Source: Mesostigma viride
Taxonomy: Eukaryota; Streptophyta; Mesostigmatophyceae; Mesostigmatales; Mesostigmataceae
DNA length: 64,000 bases
Assembly (NCBI GenBank): GCA_009746045.1
Contig: RPFO01000065.1
Span: 801,711-865,710, forward strand
Direction: 5' to 3'
Shown: positions 32,521 to 45,088 of the stretch, one piece after another
How positions within the stretch are numbered: the first letter of the stretch is position 1
How the letters are laid out: each line of letters begins with the position of its first letter
Translations under genes and position numbers: made by a program
The notes under the pieces: model-generated
Databases searched by the model: none
Seen by the model: only the letters and a program-made list of their open reading frames with translations
What the model was told of the DNA's origin: nothing

Positions 32521-35500
32521 CTAACGCTAACCTACTGACGCTTGGGTTGCACCAGACAACAATAGTTTTTTACAAATAAGTACAGCTTAATAGAGCCAAT
32601 ATGCACTGTAGGGCTCCTAACAAGTGCGAAAGGGGGTCTTTGGGTGGCTGCCACAAAAGTGGACTTATGCCTCTTTGGGACAACTGGTAATACAAGTTCA
32701 GGGTGGGTGGGTGGGGGACCAAAAGAGGCTTTGCTGCCATTGCCTCGTCCGCCTAAATGCTAGTCCACAAGGGCCGTCAGGCTGGCGCGGCGCTGGCACT
32801 GGCGTTGGTACCGAAGTTACAGTGGTACCGGCGCTGGCGCTGGCGCTGCGCCAGGTCTGCCCCTACCCTCCCCCCGTCACTTGTGCCACTGCTATTAAAG
32901 GTTCGTTTTCACAAATTCGTACAGATTTTCTAAGTCTTTCTACCGCGCGCAGGCGGTAGACCGCACACAGGCGGAACGAACCACTACCGGTCACAGCCGG
33001 CGCACCTCCTCCTCCTAGTCTTACGCGGCAAAGTCTATTCGGCCGCACCCCAGACTTCCGTAGTCCCGCTATAACGCAGATAGGGTGAGCAAAAGCTCGG
33101 ATAATCCACTTCTAACGCTAACCTAGACTGACGCTTGGGTTGCACCAGACAACAATAGTTTTTTACAAATAAGTACAGCTTAATAGAGCCAACATGCACT
33201 GTAGGGCTCCTAACAAGTGCTAAAGGGGGTCTTTGGGTGGCTGCCACAAAAGTGGACTTATGCCTATTCCCCACCTTCCCTTCCTGGCCGACTTCGTCAG
33301 CAAATCCGGAACGTCGTTTCACATCCGCCACGTCGGTTTGTTGTCGATTCCGGTGATACCGCTGCAATGTCGCCGTCGGTTAATAGGGCGCCCCCCTCTC
33401 ATGCCAGCTCGTCCCCCGCCTATGCTGCCGCTACCCCCGTCACATCTCATGGCAAGGCGGCAAGGTCCCCAGCGGGGTCGAGCATCTCGTTCCCTCCCGT
33501 GGACATGGTATGCAGAGCGTGCATATAGGAAGGGCGAAGTTGGGGGGTATCGTCCCCCCCTACTCCGGTCCGGACTTGAGGATTTCTATCCATGGCGACT
33601 GGGCAGGTTGCCCCGCAGGCCAATTGACGCCTCAATTTCCTGCGCTTCCATCCCTTAATTCAGGAAGGCCGCTATCGTATACGTCACTCAGTCTACGAAA
33701 TCGTAGTGCATTATTTTATGTTATTTTTCCATCTCGTGGCCCCGCGGACCTAGATGCACCCCACTTCTCCAATCTGGGCCGATAGAGGGCCAAATTTCGA
33801 GCCGCCGCTCTCCTTGCGCGCGGCTAACATTGCTGATTAAATTTTCAGCCCTCCCGCCTCAGCGGCAAGGCCGTTAGCCCGTCTAATAATCGCCATAGCG
33901 AATTAGTCACGTTGGCAGCATATGCCAGCAAAGTGCGGACCATGCAAAAGAGGCTTTGCTGCCATTGCCTCGTCCGCCTAAATGCTAGTCCACAAGGGCC
34001 GTCAGGCTGGCGCGGCGCTGGCACTGGCGTTGGTACCGAAGTTACAGTGGTACCGGCGCTGGCGCTGGCGCTGCGCCAGGTCTGCCCCTACCCTCCCCCC
34101 GTCACTTGTGCCACTGCTATATTAAAGGTTCGTTTTCACAAATTCGTACAGATTTTCTAAGTCTTTCTACCGCGCGCAGGCGGTAGACCGCACACAGGCG
34201 GAACGAACCACTACCGGTCACAGCCGGCGCACCTCCTCCTCCTAGTCTTACGCGGCAAAGTCTATTCGGCCGCACCCCAGACTTCCGTAGTCCCGCTATA
34301 ACGCAGATAGGGTGAGCAAAAGCTCGGATAATCCACTTCTAACGCTAACCTACTGACGCTTGGGTTGCACCAGACAACAATAGTTTTTTACAAATAAGTA
34401 CAGCTTAATAGAGCCAACATGCACTGTAGGGCTCCTAACAAGTGCTAAAGGGGGTCTTTGGGTGGCTGCCACAAAAGTGGACTTATGCCTATTCCCCACC
34501 TTCCCTTCCTGGCCGACTTCGTCAGCAAATCCGGAACGTCGTTTCACATCCGCCACGTCGGTTTGTTGTCGATTCCGGTGATACCGCTGCAATGTCGCCG
34601 TCGGTTAATAGGGCGCCCCCCTCTCATGCCAGCTCGTCCCCCGCCTATGCTGCCGCTACCCCCGTCACATCTCATGGCAAGGCGGCAAGGTCCCCAGCGG
34701 GGTCGAGCATCTCGTTCCCTCCCGTGGACATGGTATGCAGAGCGTGCATATAGGAAGGGCGAAGTTGGGGGGTATCGTCCCCCCCTACTCCGGTCCGGAC
34801 TTGAGGATTTCTATCCATGGCGACTGGGCAGGTTGCCCCGCAGGCCAATTGACGCCTCAATTTCCTGCGCTTCCATCCCTTAATTCAGGAAGGCCGCTAT
34901 CGTATACGTCACTCAGTCTACGAAATCGTAGTGCATTATTTTATGTTATTTTTCCATCTCGTGGCCCCGCGGACCTAGATGCACCCCACTTCTCCAATCT
35001 GGGCCGATAGAGGGCCAAATTTCGAGCCGCCGCTCTCCTTGCGCGCGGCTAACATTGCTGATTAAATTTTCAGCCCTCCCGCCTCAGCGGCAAGGCCGTT
35101 AGCCCGTCTAATAATCGCCATAGCGAATTAGTCACGTTGGCAGCATATGCCAGCAAAGTGCGGACCATGCAAAAGAGGCTTTGCTGCCATTGCCTCGTCC
35201 GCCTAAATGCTAGTCCACAAGGGCCGTCAGGCTGGCGCGGCGCTGGCACTGGCGTTGGTACCGAAGTTACAGTGGTACCGGCGCTGGCGCTGGCGCTGCG
35301 CCAGGTCTGCCCCTACCCTCCCCCGTCACTTGTGCCACTGCTATATTAAAGGTTCGTTTTCACAAATTCGTACAGATTTTCTAAGTCTTTCTACCGCGCG
35401 CAGGCGGTAGACCGCACACAGGCGGAACGAACCACTACCGGTCACAGCCGGCGCACCTCCTCCTCCTAGTCTTACGCGGCAAAGTCTATTCGGCCGCACC

Positions 35501-35554
35501 CCAGACTTCCGTAGTCCCGCTATAACGCAGATAGGGTGAGCAAAAGCTCGGATA
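32521..35554. repeat. Tandem array of a 1225-bp unit
   Basis: Three units start at TAACGCTAACCTA: 32,521 (592 bp, with about 0.63 kb missing and a short unique filler), 33,113 and 34,341. The last two are nearly identical over 1225 bp. Each full unit has CACCAGACAACAATAG near the start, TATATTAAAGG late and GAGCAAAAGCTCGGATA at its end. It could be a satellite, a tandem retroelement relic or a gene fragment. ORFs of 103 and 91 codons recur in each unit, without a firm domain. Confidence 0.9.
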
Positions 35555-35835
35555 GTGCATGTGTGTATGCGTGCGTGTGTGCATGTGTGCATGTGTGCGT
35601 GTGTGCATGTGTGTATGTGTGCATGTGTGCGTGTGTGCATGTGTGCGTGTGTGCATGTACGTGTGTATGTGTGCATGTGTGTATGTGTGCGTGTGTGCGT
35701 GTGTGCATGTGTGCATGTGTGCGTGTGTGCATGTGTGTATGTGTGCATGTGTGTATGCGTGCGTGTGTGCATGTGTGTGTGAACATTTATGTGCATGTGT
35801 ATGTATGTGGGCGTGTGTGTGTGTGCTGGGGGGTA
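35555..35835. repeat. GTGTGC/ATGTGT microsatellite, right of the tandem array
   Basis: Starts at once after the last unit (CTCGGATAGTGCATGTGTG) and resembles 32,200-32,515. The array therefore sits inside one former microsatellite. Confidence 0.95.
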
Positions 35836-36508
35836 GGATGGATAGGGAAAAGAAAGAGTGAAAAATGCAAGGTGTGGGGGAGTTAAATGTTTCACCTCAC
35901 GGCAAAAGTCGTTGTGCCTGCCGCGTGTATTGACAAGCAGCTGTGGGCACGGTTGCAGCAAGTGAGTACACGCCAAGGGCCTACACGGTTCATGCAATAG
36001 CACACAGCCAGTGGGACGAAACATCTGCACATATTACTTGGGTTCATATCTATTTTGCACATTACCTGCTTGGGTTCATCAACTGAATTCTGCACCTTAC
36101 ACTTGCATGGCTCATGGTTTCAATCGCTGCTCAATTGACGGAAAATGAACAGGCAATCAGCATTCAGATATGTTAATCCTGAAAAGTGACCTTCCACGTA
36201 CACCAGGAGAATGAAGGTCGATGCTGCTGTGACGCATGAGCCTAATCCACGTGCTCTCGGAGGTCTCCACCTCGGCAGGAGCACCTGCAGGCGTCGTGGC
36301 TCGCTTACCTCAAGCAATATGCGCGTGCTGAAAGCTACCGGGGTCTAGGCAGAGTTACATTATCTGCCCGGAAAAAGCACCTCTTAAACCTTTCTCGGCA
36401 ACCAAGCTCTGAGCAACGCTATATTGTCGTGGCCGGACTTCATTGTCGCCATTAAAATGTCAAAAGCTGTTTGATTCATCCAAGGAAAATGCGTGCATGG
36501 TAGACAGA
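35836..36508. other. Harbinger interior, no gene recognised
   Basis: No ORF with a recognisable motif, no clear splice pair and no repeat to the rest of the window seen. Confidence 0.4.
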
Positions 36509-36733
36509 TCATGAGATGCCCGGGCGTATAGACATGACAAGCAACTGCTTAGATGGCGCCGTCATCGCGTCCCCTCCTCGCTTCCCTCGACTCAGTTCGT
36601 TAAGGCGCCTAATCCAATGTATGGCATAGGCCGCTGTGATCTGGCCGCGCACCTCGGCCTCAAGAACATCTTCTTGCGTCTTAAACGTAAGCGCCGCAGG
36701 CGGCGGCTCAGCCATTGCAAGGCTTAAAATCAC
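36509..36733 (-). CDS. Small ORF near the right end of the Harbinger element
   Basis: 74 codons; the likely start is the second methionine (M-A-E-P-P-P-A-A-L). The sequence is helical and charged (E-D-V-L-E-A-E-V-R-G-Q-I). It points towards the element's interior, where Harbinger elements often carry a Myb/SANT-type second gene. The match is too weak to name it. Confidence 0.25.
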   Translation of the reverse strand: MILSLAMAEPPPAALTFKTQEDVLEAEVRGQITAAYAIHWIRRLNELSRGKRGGDAMTAPSKQLLVMSIRPGIS

Positions 36734-37039
36734 AGCGATGCCAGATGGTTATGGCGTGTAATGCTGGGCGACGGGGTGCAGTTTTCACTTTAAGTAGGGT
36801 CAAGCACGTGCCATGATGCACACAAAAAGGCGGGAACTTGTTCGCCGCCGTTGGATCGGAACTGAATGTGGAAACCCCGTCCCGACTAATTTCACCGCTA
36901 ATTAATTTTATTCGCCGCGCCGAATTAGACGTACTCGCGCCTGGAACTGCGGTCCGGACCAATCCGAGTCCTCCTAATTCGCACGGATTCGTCACCATAT
37001 GTGGAAAGGCTCTTATGCTCACGTGACGCAGTCACGTGT

Positions 37040-38565
37040 CTATTATAATTAATTAATTAATGATTGATGAGTAAATTAATTAATTAAGTTGTACATATCT
37101 CCGTTGGGAGAATATGTAAGGCACACATTGTCTAGGTAGCTCGTGCTTAATTAATTATACCAGAGAGTTGTCTCACTTGCACAAATTTCTCTACTCACTT
37201 GCACAATTATCTTTACTCACATCCCATCGCATCAACTCAGAGTTGTCTAACTTCACAAAAAATTACAATTTCATTGTTGATTGAAGTTAAGACATGCGGA
37301 CACTAATCCCTACCCTTCAACGGGGCCGGGTAGGCTTCTTCACCAACCTAGCAACTTCCTCCTTTAAAACATGATATAGGATCCGTACGCGCATGGAGTG
37401 GGGCTGTGCATGACCTATGGTCCCAGTGGGGCCGGGGCCAGCTCAATAATCAAGCTGGCCTACCGGGCAAACTCAGTTCAATCCTATCCCTTGACCCGGT
37501 GGCATGCCATAGAGTGATGGATACCCAAGGGATAGAATAGAGGAGTCAAGACTCATGGCAAGGCGCCAAGGTCTCCACGATCACCGCAGATCGACCAAGC
37601 TCCATGAATATACGTGAAACCTACAGCACATTCAAAGTAACATAGCCTGCGGGCATCGCCATGCTTCCTAACCATATCGCGCTGGTTGTCTCATTGCGAT
37701 TGAATTCCTACCTAGCAAGATGTGGTGAAGAGTCAGCTGTGAACAGCCGCGTGAATTTCTGGTATAGCACCACCACCTCGTCAATGCGGCACAACGGGGC
37801 GTTTGATAGCTCCCCGCCGATCTTCCCACTAGTATATACTTGTCCTTTATTATCTGACACCACAATCGGTCGCATAGCTCCGTCTTCAATTTGTCGCAAA
37901 AGGTCGACATTACCTCTCTCGTTCGCCATCTATCCTGTTGGACTAGCGGTGACTTATACCGCCAGGTCGGGGCCTGCATGCATACAAAGGTAGGCAAGAA
38001 GATATTATCGGACTTGGGAACATGCCAAAGACGCCCCTGGTAATAAACCCGCATTATGCTAAGCGTATGTGTGTGCCATTCTTGACTTATGTAAATTAAC
38101 ATAAAAAGTGTGGACGCCCCCAGCGGGCTAGAATAGCAATAGCCCTAGCTTGTAACCATTGGCGTCACTGCCGCTAAGGCAGCCATGCCTAGAATGTTTG
38201 CCTAGCTGTGCCAACACACCTAGTCACGTGCCGCCAACGCACGGTACACAACCAGCCATAGCCTTAGCCTAGTCCTATAGTACAGCCATGCTACGCCCTG
38301 GCTATGTTCAGATTACTTGCCCACGCTCCTTGCTATGATATGCTCACATGGGTCCTATTGCACCCACAGACTGCCGGATCGTTAGCGTGTCCGTTTAGCT
38401 AGCGCGCCCGAATGCGGCTGTGGCATGCCTCTGGCATGAAGGAGACTGGGGGTCTCTGCCCTTTCTCCTGTAGTGCACACACAGGGATTAAAAACACTTC
38501 GGTGCTCCGTGACTCCCCAACGGGAGCACGAGTTAAATTAATTAATTAATTAATTAACATAAAAA
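37040..38565. mobile_element. Candidate non-autonomous element with pogo-like ends
   Basis: The left end (37,040-37,130) has TTAATTAATTAA followed by CTCCGTTGGGAG. The right end (38,500-38,565) has CTCCCCAACGGGAG followed by TTAATTAATTAA, in inverted orientation. Both resemble the ends of the pogo-like element at 1385 and 7035. Inside are TTGTCTCACTTGCAC motifs and part of an exon of the minus-strand gene. If correct, this unit lies within or beside that gene. Confidence 0.35.
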
Positions 38566-40246
38566 GTATACCTTGCCGAGTATACCAAACCGTTTGACAT
38601 CATGTGTGGGTGCATGTTCATGTGTATTGGACAATTTGTGTGTGATTTCGTGTGAGTAATAATATATGGCCATGTACAAAAAAGCAAACAGGCATGTAGT
38701 TCAGGTATATAGAGAACAACTTACAAAAACTTAAAATGATACTACAATCAAATGCAAACAAATCAACAACATTGTTAGGTTGTTATTCATGTGCATAAAA
38801 AATACATCATGATTCACCTGTCAAGTCCTCAATGCAGGTCCGTGCATCTTCCCGAACACCAAGAGAGGAACTTTGACCTCCCACTATGACGTCAGGGTCT
38901 GCATGCATTCACAAAAAAACATTTATTTCCAACGTTGTTATGTAAATTAGTTTACTACAGTAGTATATCCCTCAAACCCGGCCTCTCCACCAAGTTATAC
39001 ATTTACTACCTCGCTTTCTCTAAGCTGGCCTCTCTCACATTACCATAAATAGGTCCCAAGCGATCCCGGGCGTCATGTCAGCAAAACCATGTGGTAAAGA
39101 CTTAAGGCGCATGTGTGTGTCCATGTCATTGCTTAATTAACAATTGTGCATGTGTTTATTATCTTCATAGCAAGTACATGTATGCATGTCTGTTTTACAA
39201 CCCCTATGGCATGTCGTCAGCGGTCCCACAAGCCTGGGGTAAGATTCTCACCTGTTAAGTTAACGCTCTCACTGGTATCAGGCATTCCACCCCCTGCAGG
39301 AGTGCTTGGGCCTTCCTCCATGGTGTTAGGGACTGCATGCACAAGAATAAACAATTAACAATGGCATTGTCAACTTTGCTGCGATGTACTTGTTAGGCTA
39401 AACCGCAATCGATACAACATGCACATGCTCATATTGACTTCATCATTAGAATCTAGAGCGGCTTATTTAAGTTGTATGCCGGCTCACCATAATCATCGGT
39501 TGTCGTGCCAGGTAAATTCTGTGAGAGCTTCTGTCGAAACCCGGCCCTCCGTTTTGAAGGTGCATTGGAGGCAGCATGGGTTGACGTCAGCTCCGGCATG
39601 TCCACTTCGTCCTTCTCCCGTTTGGCACTGCCTTTGTTCCATGCTCGCAAAACCACAGGGTCTTGTTGAATTGGCTTAGAGCCCGCTCTCCCCGAAAATT
39701 CATTTCCTTCGGCAGTCGGCACAACTGTGCTCTCAGTCAAGATCCTACAACTTTCTACAAAAGACGCTAATTAACAAAACTTTTGCGGCCGTTTCCTTGG
39801 CAGTCACGGAAGCCATCTTCCATGCCTGCGGTTCAGCCGAGTAAGGTGGAACGACATATGCATCGTAGTACATTGTGGACAACAGCTGGCAGGCAATCAC
39901 ATTCAAGCTGATGTCAACGTGAGTTAAGTTATATCTACCCCCCCACACACAAAAAGCTTGATGGCGAGGTACCACATCTGTGCACATCTAGTCTTTGGCA
40001 AAAAGAATGCAGCATATTTACCTGCATGGCTCCGTCAAATTCATTCAATAGTCGCAAGTCCTTGTCGTTGGGTTCAGCTGGCATGCAGTGAGTCATCTTC
40101 ATGCGGAAAGCGATCACCCTCCTCATCAGGTAAGGGCTCCATGCATGTCGCCAACGTCCATGCATGACGTGACCGTCATCGTGCTGATCTGTGGGATACT
40201 TGGACATTTCTTCCTTGACAAATTCCAACTCATCTCTCTCGCGCAT
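37708..40246 (-). CDS. Multi-exon gene of unknown function
   Basis: Exon-like blocks on the minus strand: 40,246-40,022 (M-R-E-R-D-E-L-E-F-V-K-E-E-M-S; donor GTAAATATG); about 39,907-39,781 (L-N-V-I-A-C-Q-L-L-S-T-M-Y-Y-D-A); about 39,755-39,500 (acceptor TTTTGTAG); about 39,333-39,254 (N-T-M-E-E-G-P-S-T-P-A-G-G-G); about 38,898-38,820 (D-P-D-V-I-V-G-G-Q-S-S-S-L); and about 37,930-37,708 (G-N-V-D-L-L-R-Q-I-E-D-G-A-M-R-P-I-V-V). Several acceptors share TGCATGCAG. Phases were not all reconciled, so exon borders are approximate. No domain is recognised. The 5' end may extend into the duplicated block from 40,260 (M-A-D-Y-E-S-N-L-V-F). Confidence 0.45.
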
Positions 40247-40259
40247 GATTGAAGGCAGT

Positions 40260-41189
40260 CTTAGCCATGAATAACCTCACCTTGCGTCATTTGCATCGCC
40301 AGGGTATACTGATTTGCATGTGGCAGTTTCCATCTTGTTGTGAACAGCTGAAAAGGCTCTTTCTTCGCAGAAATGAATGGGCCGACGTTCAAACAACGTT
40401 CTCCTATCCCTCTTAAAGCAGTCTTTAAACTAGAAAGGCAAGGGTAAATAACTGAACACTGAGGTGGCAATGATCACAACACAATGCCCTTGAGAAAGTC
40501 TTAATAATCAAGCTCTTTACCCTTTCAGAAGCTGCATGCATTGCGTTAGCAACGATTCTGGGCCCTCTAGCTCGCTCACCTCGCCTAATCTGCGCTTCTG
40601 GGTCCGCGCTTATATGAACTCTTACGAACTGAAACACCAAATTTGACTCATAATCCGCCATCGCATGGCTGTATACCTACGGAAATGTGCGTTTTTAGCT
40701 CTTTTGCGCACGACATGCAGTGATGTGACAGATGAAACCGGCGTTTTTTCTGAATTACGGTACGTCGTACGTCTGCGGTGTGCCTCGTTACACCTTGTCA
40801 GTTGTCTCCGCGAGTGTGCCTGATAATAATGCGACCAGGTCACCTACTCTTACCGTGTAAAACAGGTGAATAAGGGTGAGAGTGCGCGAGGTAAAGGCTC
40901 AGAGAGTGAAGTAAATAAGGCCGTTCGACTAAGATGATAGTTCTTGCGAACCCTGGAGGTAAGTAGACCTGTAGTAGGTACACTCTATAGTCTATACTGA
41001 GAGCCGAGAGGTACCGAGTGAGTAGACGATACTGTACAGCAGTAGCCCTTGGCCGTTTCCAATTTCCAAATCTCTGCTGCCCATGTGCGGCGTGGGCAAT
41101 TACAACAACAACAGCAGCAGCAGCAGTACTAGAAACATCCAAATGGGTCTCTGGTCGGCTAACATAAAATATAATTACCAATTTCACCG
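40260..41189. repeat. Segmental duplication, copy 2, left part
   Basis: Matches 9231-10150 with small indels. It includes the M-A-D-Y-E-S-N-L-V-F ORF start on the minus strand (40,661) and the CAA-tailed SINE-like core. It ends with the target sequence TACCAATTTCACCG that flanks the LINE. Confidence 0.93.
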
Positions 41190-42092
41190 TGTAAACTAAA
41201 AACGTGAAGGCCTCAGCCCTAAAAGCCCCTTAAGAATAACGCAGAACTGGTCTACTGGTCTAGTCCATCTAGTAACTCTAGTTTTAATTCTCATTTCGGG
41301 GCCAATAATATGAAGCCATCTATGGCGGCGTAAAGGATAGCAGGCGATAGCTTTGGCCATTCGTGACCCGTGAGATACCGCTGGATTCGTCGTGAAAAGG
41401 TGCGTCTAACGATACCCATATAAGCAACTTTTATTGGGTCCTTGAGGCTGCCGCCACGCTATCTGTGATGTCGGCTGGCAAGGCGTACCGGAAGTACGCC
41501 TGATGCCTAGAGGCATACAGTATAGCGCGACGGCTCACTACCAATGGACCTGGAATAGCAGTAGAACATCTCACGAAGCTGGACGCTTCCTGGTAGTGCT
41601 GCTTCTACTCACCCTTTACCCCTTTAACCATGCGATCCTGCGGAGGACCAGGCTCTCGCATAACTCGGTGACCGGAAGTCACCATGACACCCGCTACAGA
41701 CCCAACCTGACATTGCAGACACGGATGGTGCAATGCAGGCTTCCCCCCAAGCATAACCCCTGGAATGGTACACCTTTTTCGCTATCTAACTCTTTATTGC
41801 TCCTGTTGTCCTCGTTGTCATACCTGCAGATTACCGCCTACTACACCGGATGGAAACCTCCGATCCAATTCCTGGGAGGAACGCCTTCGGCTTGCACAAC
41901 CCCAGGGTGGCCTACAAGCGCTGGCTGCGGGAAAAATACCATGGACTCCAGTTTTGGCCTCAAGCTACAATAATATGAGCAAACGCATGCTCGTCCTCGA
42001 GGTACAGGGCAAAAACCTTTCTCAAGCGGAAAAGGCATAAGAGGTACGCCAACGCTCGCATCCTTCTGCACTCTCTCCCCTTCTACTAACTT

Positions 42093-43181
42093 ATGAGTCA
42101 ACTTACTATAATATCCTGGAACGTTCAGGGTTTAAATACTTATGGTGTTCGCACCCAGGGACAGTCTAAAATATCTGCGCTCCAAGCACAACTAGCCAGC
42201 ATCACCCAAACCTATGTCGGCCCATCTCATGAAATCTGGGTAGGCCTACATACAAGTTAACATAAATTTCCTGGAATAGACGCAAAAGCGCTACAATCCT
42301 TTACCAGACGCACCCCAGACATGGAACGCAGATGGGCATGGGCACGGGGTGGCCGGGACTAGTGGAGGCACTGCATTGCTACAGTATCGACGTCCGCCAC
42401 ACCCTCACGTTCAACTTCACCCATGGGCCCAACCGGCACACAGATACTGCTCCCAACACATGGCAGGGTCGCTGGACCCGGCAATGCATCTCCTGGGGCG
42501 GTAGGACTGGCTATATTATATCGGTATATGCCCCCAACGAACACTCTGACCGTATAAAATTTTTTGATGATTTGTTTGCTATGGTTGCCCCCCTCCTAGA
42601 CCAATCTCATGAGGTCATACTAATGGGTGACTTTAATGTTGACCTAGACCATGGCCTTGGGCTTGAGACGACCTCGTTAGCTAACCACCTCACACGCCTC
42701 TCACTACAGGATGTTATCAAACCTCGCGACCATCAGACTGCATACGAGAGAGTCCACTCGTCAGGGAACCCGCATCACCAGCCGTCTAGACTACATATTT
42801 ATGTCACCTTTCTGGGCCTCCCTCATGTCACGCAGAGGTCATACGCTCCACAGTTTTTTCTGATCACTACCCCTGCCTTCTCACCATGGTGTATCACTCC
42901 AGCCCCCCTAGAGGACCAGGCATCCCTCGCCTCAATAAAAAGCTGCTGGCTGACCCCGCCTTTCGCTCACTAGTCCGAGAACAATGGCGAGATTGGAAAA
43001 CCAATCATTAGTAGAATACCCAAGCACTACTCTCTGGATGCAAGCATGCCTCTCACACATCCTTGACTCCTCTAAGACATACGATCTACTAGAACAACGC
43101 CGCATAAAAGGCAAAGACTACAATTACTACAAACGAGTTATTACTATGTTGCAATCCAAACCCCGCCTAGCCCCGCACGAG
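42093..43181 (+). pseudogene. LINE endonuclease part
   Basis: Starts M-S-Q-L-T-I-I-S-W-N-V-Q-G-L-N, the N-terminal strand of APE-like endonucleases. It continues with V-Y-A-P-N-E-H-S-D-R-I-K-F-F-D and V-I-L-M-G-D-F-N-V-D-L-D, the catalytic G-D-F-N block. Stops and frame changes lie between blocks. It is cut at 43,181 by the TTAA-flanked insertion and resumes at 45,089. Confidence 0.75.
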
Positions 43182-45088
43182 TTAAGGGGACTCGCACGTC
43201 CAAAAGCCTGAAAAACTGACTTTAATGAATATCAGTTCCAATGCACTCGGGAACCATCTAGTGATGATTGAGTACCATATAAATATGATGTTTGGACATT
43301 CATGCCACCACTTGTTGGGGGTACTACCCCCAACCACGCACCGGTGGCGAGCTAAAAATAGAAAAAGACGCTATTTATGAGATATTTTGCCCAAGACAAA
43401 CCACTTATCCAAATGACCTGCCCATACATTTCTGCAAAGTTCCCCCACTTTTTTAAAAGCTGGGCTATTTACATGGCCAAAATGGTCACATTTGTTTGAG
43501 TTATTAATGTTCTCGCAAAATGGGTACTATTTTTAGCCAAAAAAAAAATCAAATCAGATTGGGTCATCCATACATTTTATATTCCACTGAGTGGGGGGAA
43601 ACACAACCCCAAAGATTGAGCTCATTCTGACTGTCAAGCGTAGCTCAAGTTATTGATTTTCCTGTGATGCCACCTGGGTAGACGCTAAAAGAGAATTGAG
43701 CTAGTGCTGAGCCAAAATGACATCTGTTTTGCTACCCTAGACACCCAAAAACATGCCCACTTTGATCACGGAGTGTGAGGAGGATGTCCGGAGCGTCATA
43801 CGCCCCACCCCTCCATCGGCATGCACAGCCAGCCTTGTGAGTCTACCCTTATCAACAAGGCTGGTAGGACGACACGCCTGAGCAGCATATGTCATGCCTA
43901 TCTCAGGCTAATAATGTGTGATTTTGTGCCAACATTACCAAGCTGTTCCACCCAACAACACATTAAAAACCATCTTCCAAAATGCCCAACAAGCCGGACA
44001 TGTGGAGGAACACACACGCAGTATATAAAGAGAAAATAAGCTGACTTTTTATCCAGCCAACCTGTGGCTAGCTGCTCTGGTTAGCATGACAAAGGCTATC
44101 ATTTACTCAGTGGGAAAGGTGAATTGACCATTGGAACAACCTACCTGACGCATGTGCCACCAAAGCATTGTGTCCCGCAAAATGCACACTGCCTCCTTTC
44201 TAACAAGCACGAGCCACTTTCTTTAGGAGACAGGTGCCAGCTCGTCAGTGTCTGGGGAAAATGATGCCGCTGCTTAGGAAGACCGCGTGAATTTCCTCGA
44301 ACACAACTGTCTATAAAGCAAAAGAAATTTCAGAGAAGCATGGAAATAAAAGCATTACACCTTCCCGACAGGTTGTGGGCCACGCGCTGCAGCAAGCCAG
44401 CCACGTCACAGACGAACTTGCTAAAAAACATCCAGGAATCTAGCGATGCGGCGCCAGGACCCGCAACTTCATGGCTGCATCTGGCCGGAAAGAAGGCGAA
44501 AAGCTTACGCTCAACGAGCTAAGAAAGCAGGAAAACGCTAGCTTAAGACGTTTAATACAAGAACGTACCATAACGGGCATTTATTCGTGCCCGGGAGCAC
44601 AAGAAAGGCCACCCTTTCATGGAGAGGTCGGGCGCGCATCGCGCAGGCCTAATGTTATCTTACCGCAAAATGACGGGAAAGGTAAAGATAGCAGCGGGAA
44701 TTTTCACGGCTTTAGAAACATCATTAAACTAGCTAGTTCCCTTACGACCATCAGAACTGGCAATCACACGGGCAGGCATCCATTATACTTTATTCATCCC
44801 GATAGAAATTCAGGCCGGACCCCCCCTGCCGATGGTAAAGAAAAAAAGCCCACGACATTATAGATCGCAACCATCCCACCATAAAGTAGAATCAGTAACT
44901 AATTTTCTCCAACAATCGAGCATTTTTTCTGCTTTCCGCGAGCCAGATTCGTCACGTTTCGTCTAAAAGCAGTCGCCATGGCCACTTCCGCAAGGGGTGC
45001 GCGCACCGTGCACCCACTTTTCACGGTACGGAGGGTACCGCGGATTTTTTTTGGCGCGGAAAATATTCGCCGCGCCGAGTCCCCTTAA
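43182..45088. mobile_element. TTAA-flanked insertion with short inverted ends
   Basis: The LINE is interrupted by 1.9 kb that begins TTAAGGGGACTCG and ends with the exact inverse CGAGTCCCCTTAA. TTAA at both borders suits a piggyBac-type target. An alternative reading is a 4-bp ACGA duplication outside GTTAAG ends. Inside are only ORFs without recognisable motifs, the longest at 44,471-44,863. It is probably non-autonomous. Confidence 0.6.

Larger units (their letters stand above)
30091..37012. mobile_element. PIF/Harbinger DNA transposon, 6.9 kb
   Basis: Terminal inverted repeats GGCCCTTTCCACAT (left) and GAGCCTTTCCACAT (right, read inward) are flanked by a TTA duplication (30088-30090 and 37013-37015), the 3-bp target typical of PIF/Harbinger. 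The neighbouring tandem repeat supplies the empty site. Inside are the N-terminal part of a HARBI1-like transposase, GT-rich microsatellites, a 1225-bp tandem array and a small minus-strand ORF. The DDE domain is not visible, so the element is probably not autonomous. Confidence 0.85.

Noticed and set aside
31999-32579. Cys/Val- and His/Thr-repeat ORFs
   Set aside because: Translation of a GTGTGC microsatellite on both strands.
33334-33370. F-V-V-D-S-G-D-T motif in the tandem unit, resembling a retropepsin active site
   Set aside because: A short motif with no other recognisable LTR-element part in the unit. If it is LTR-derived it is a broken fossil fragment, and no family can be assigned.
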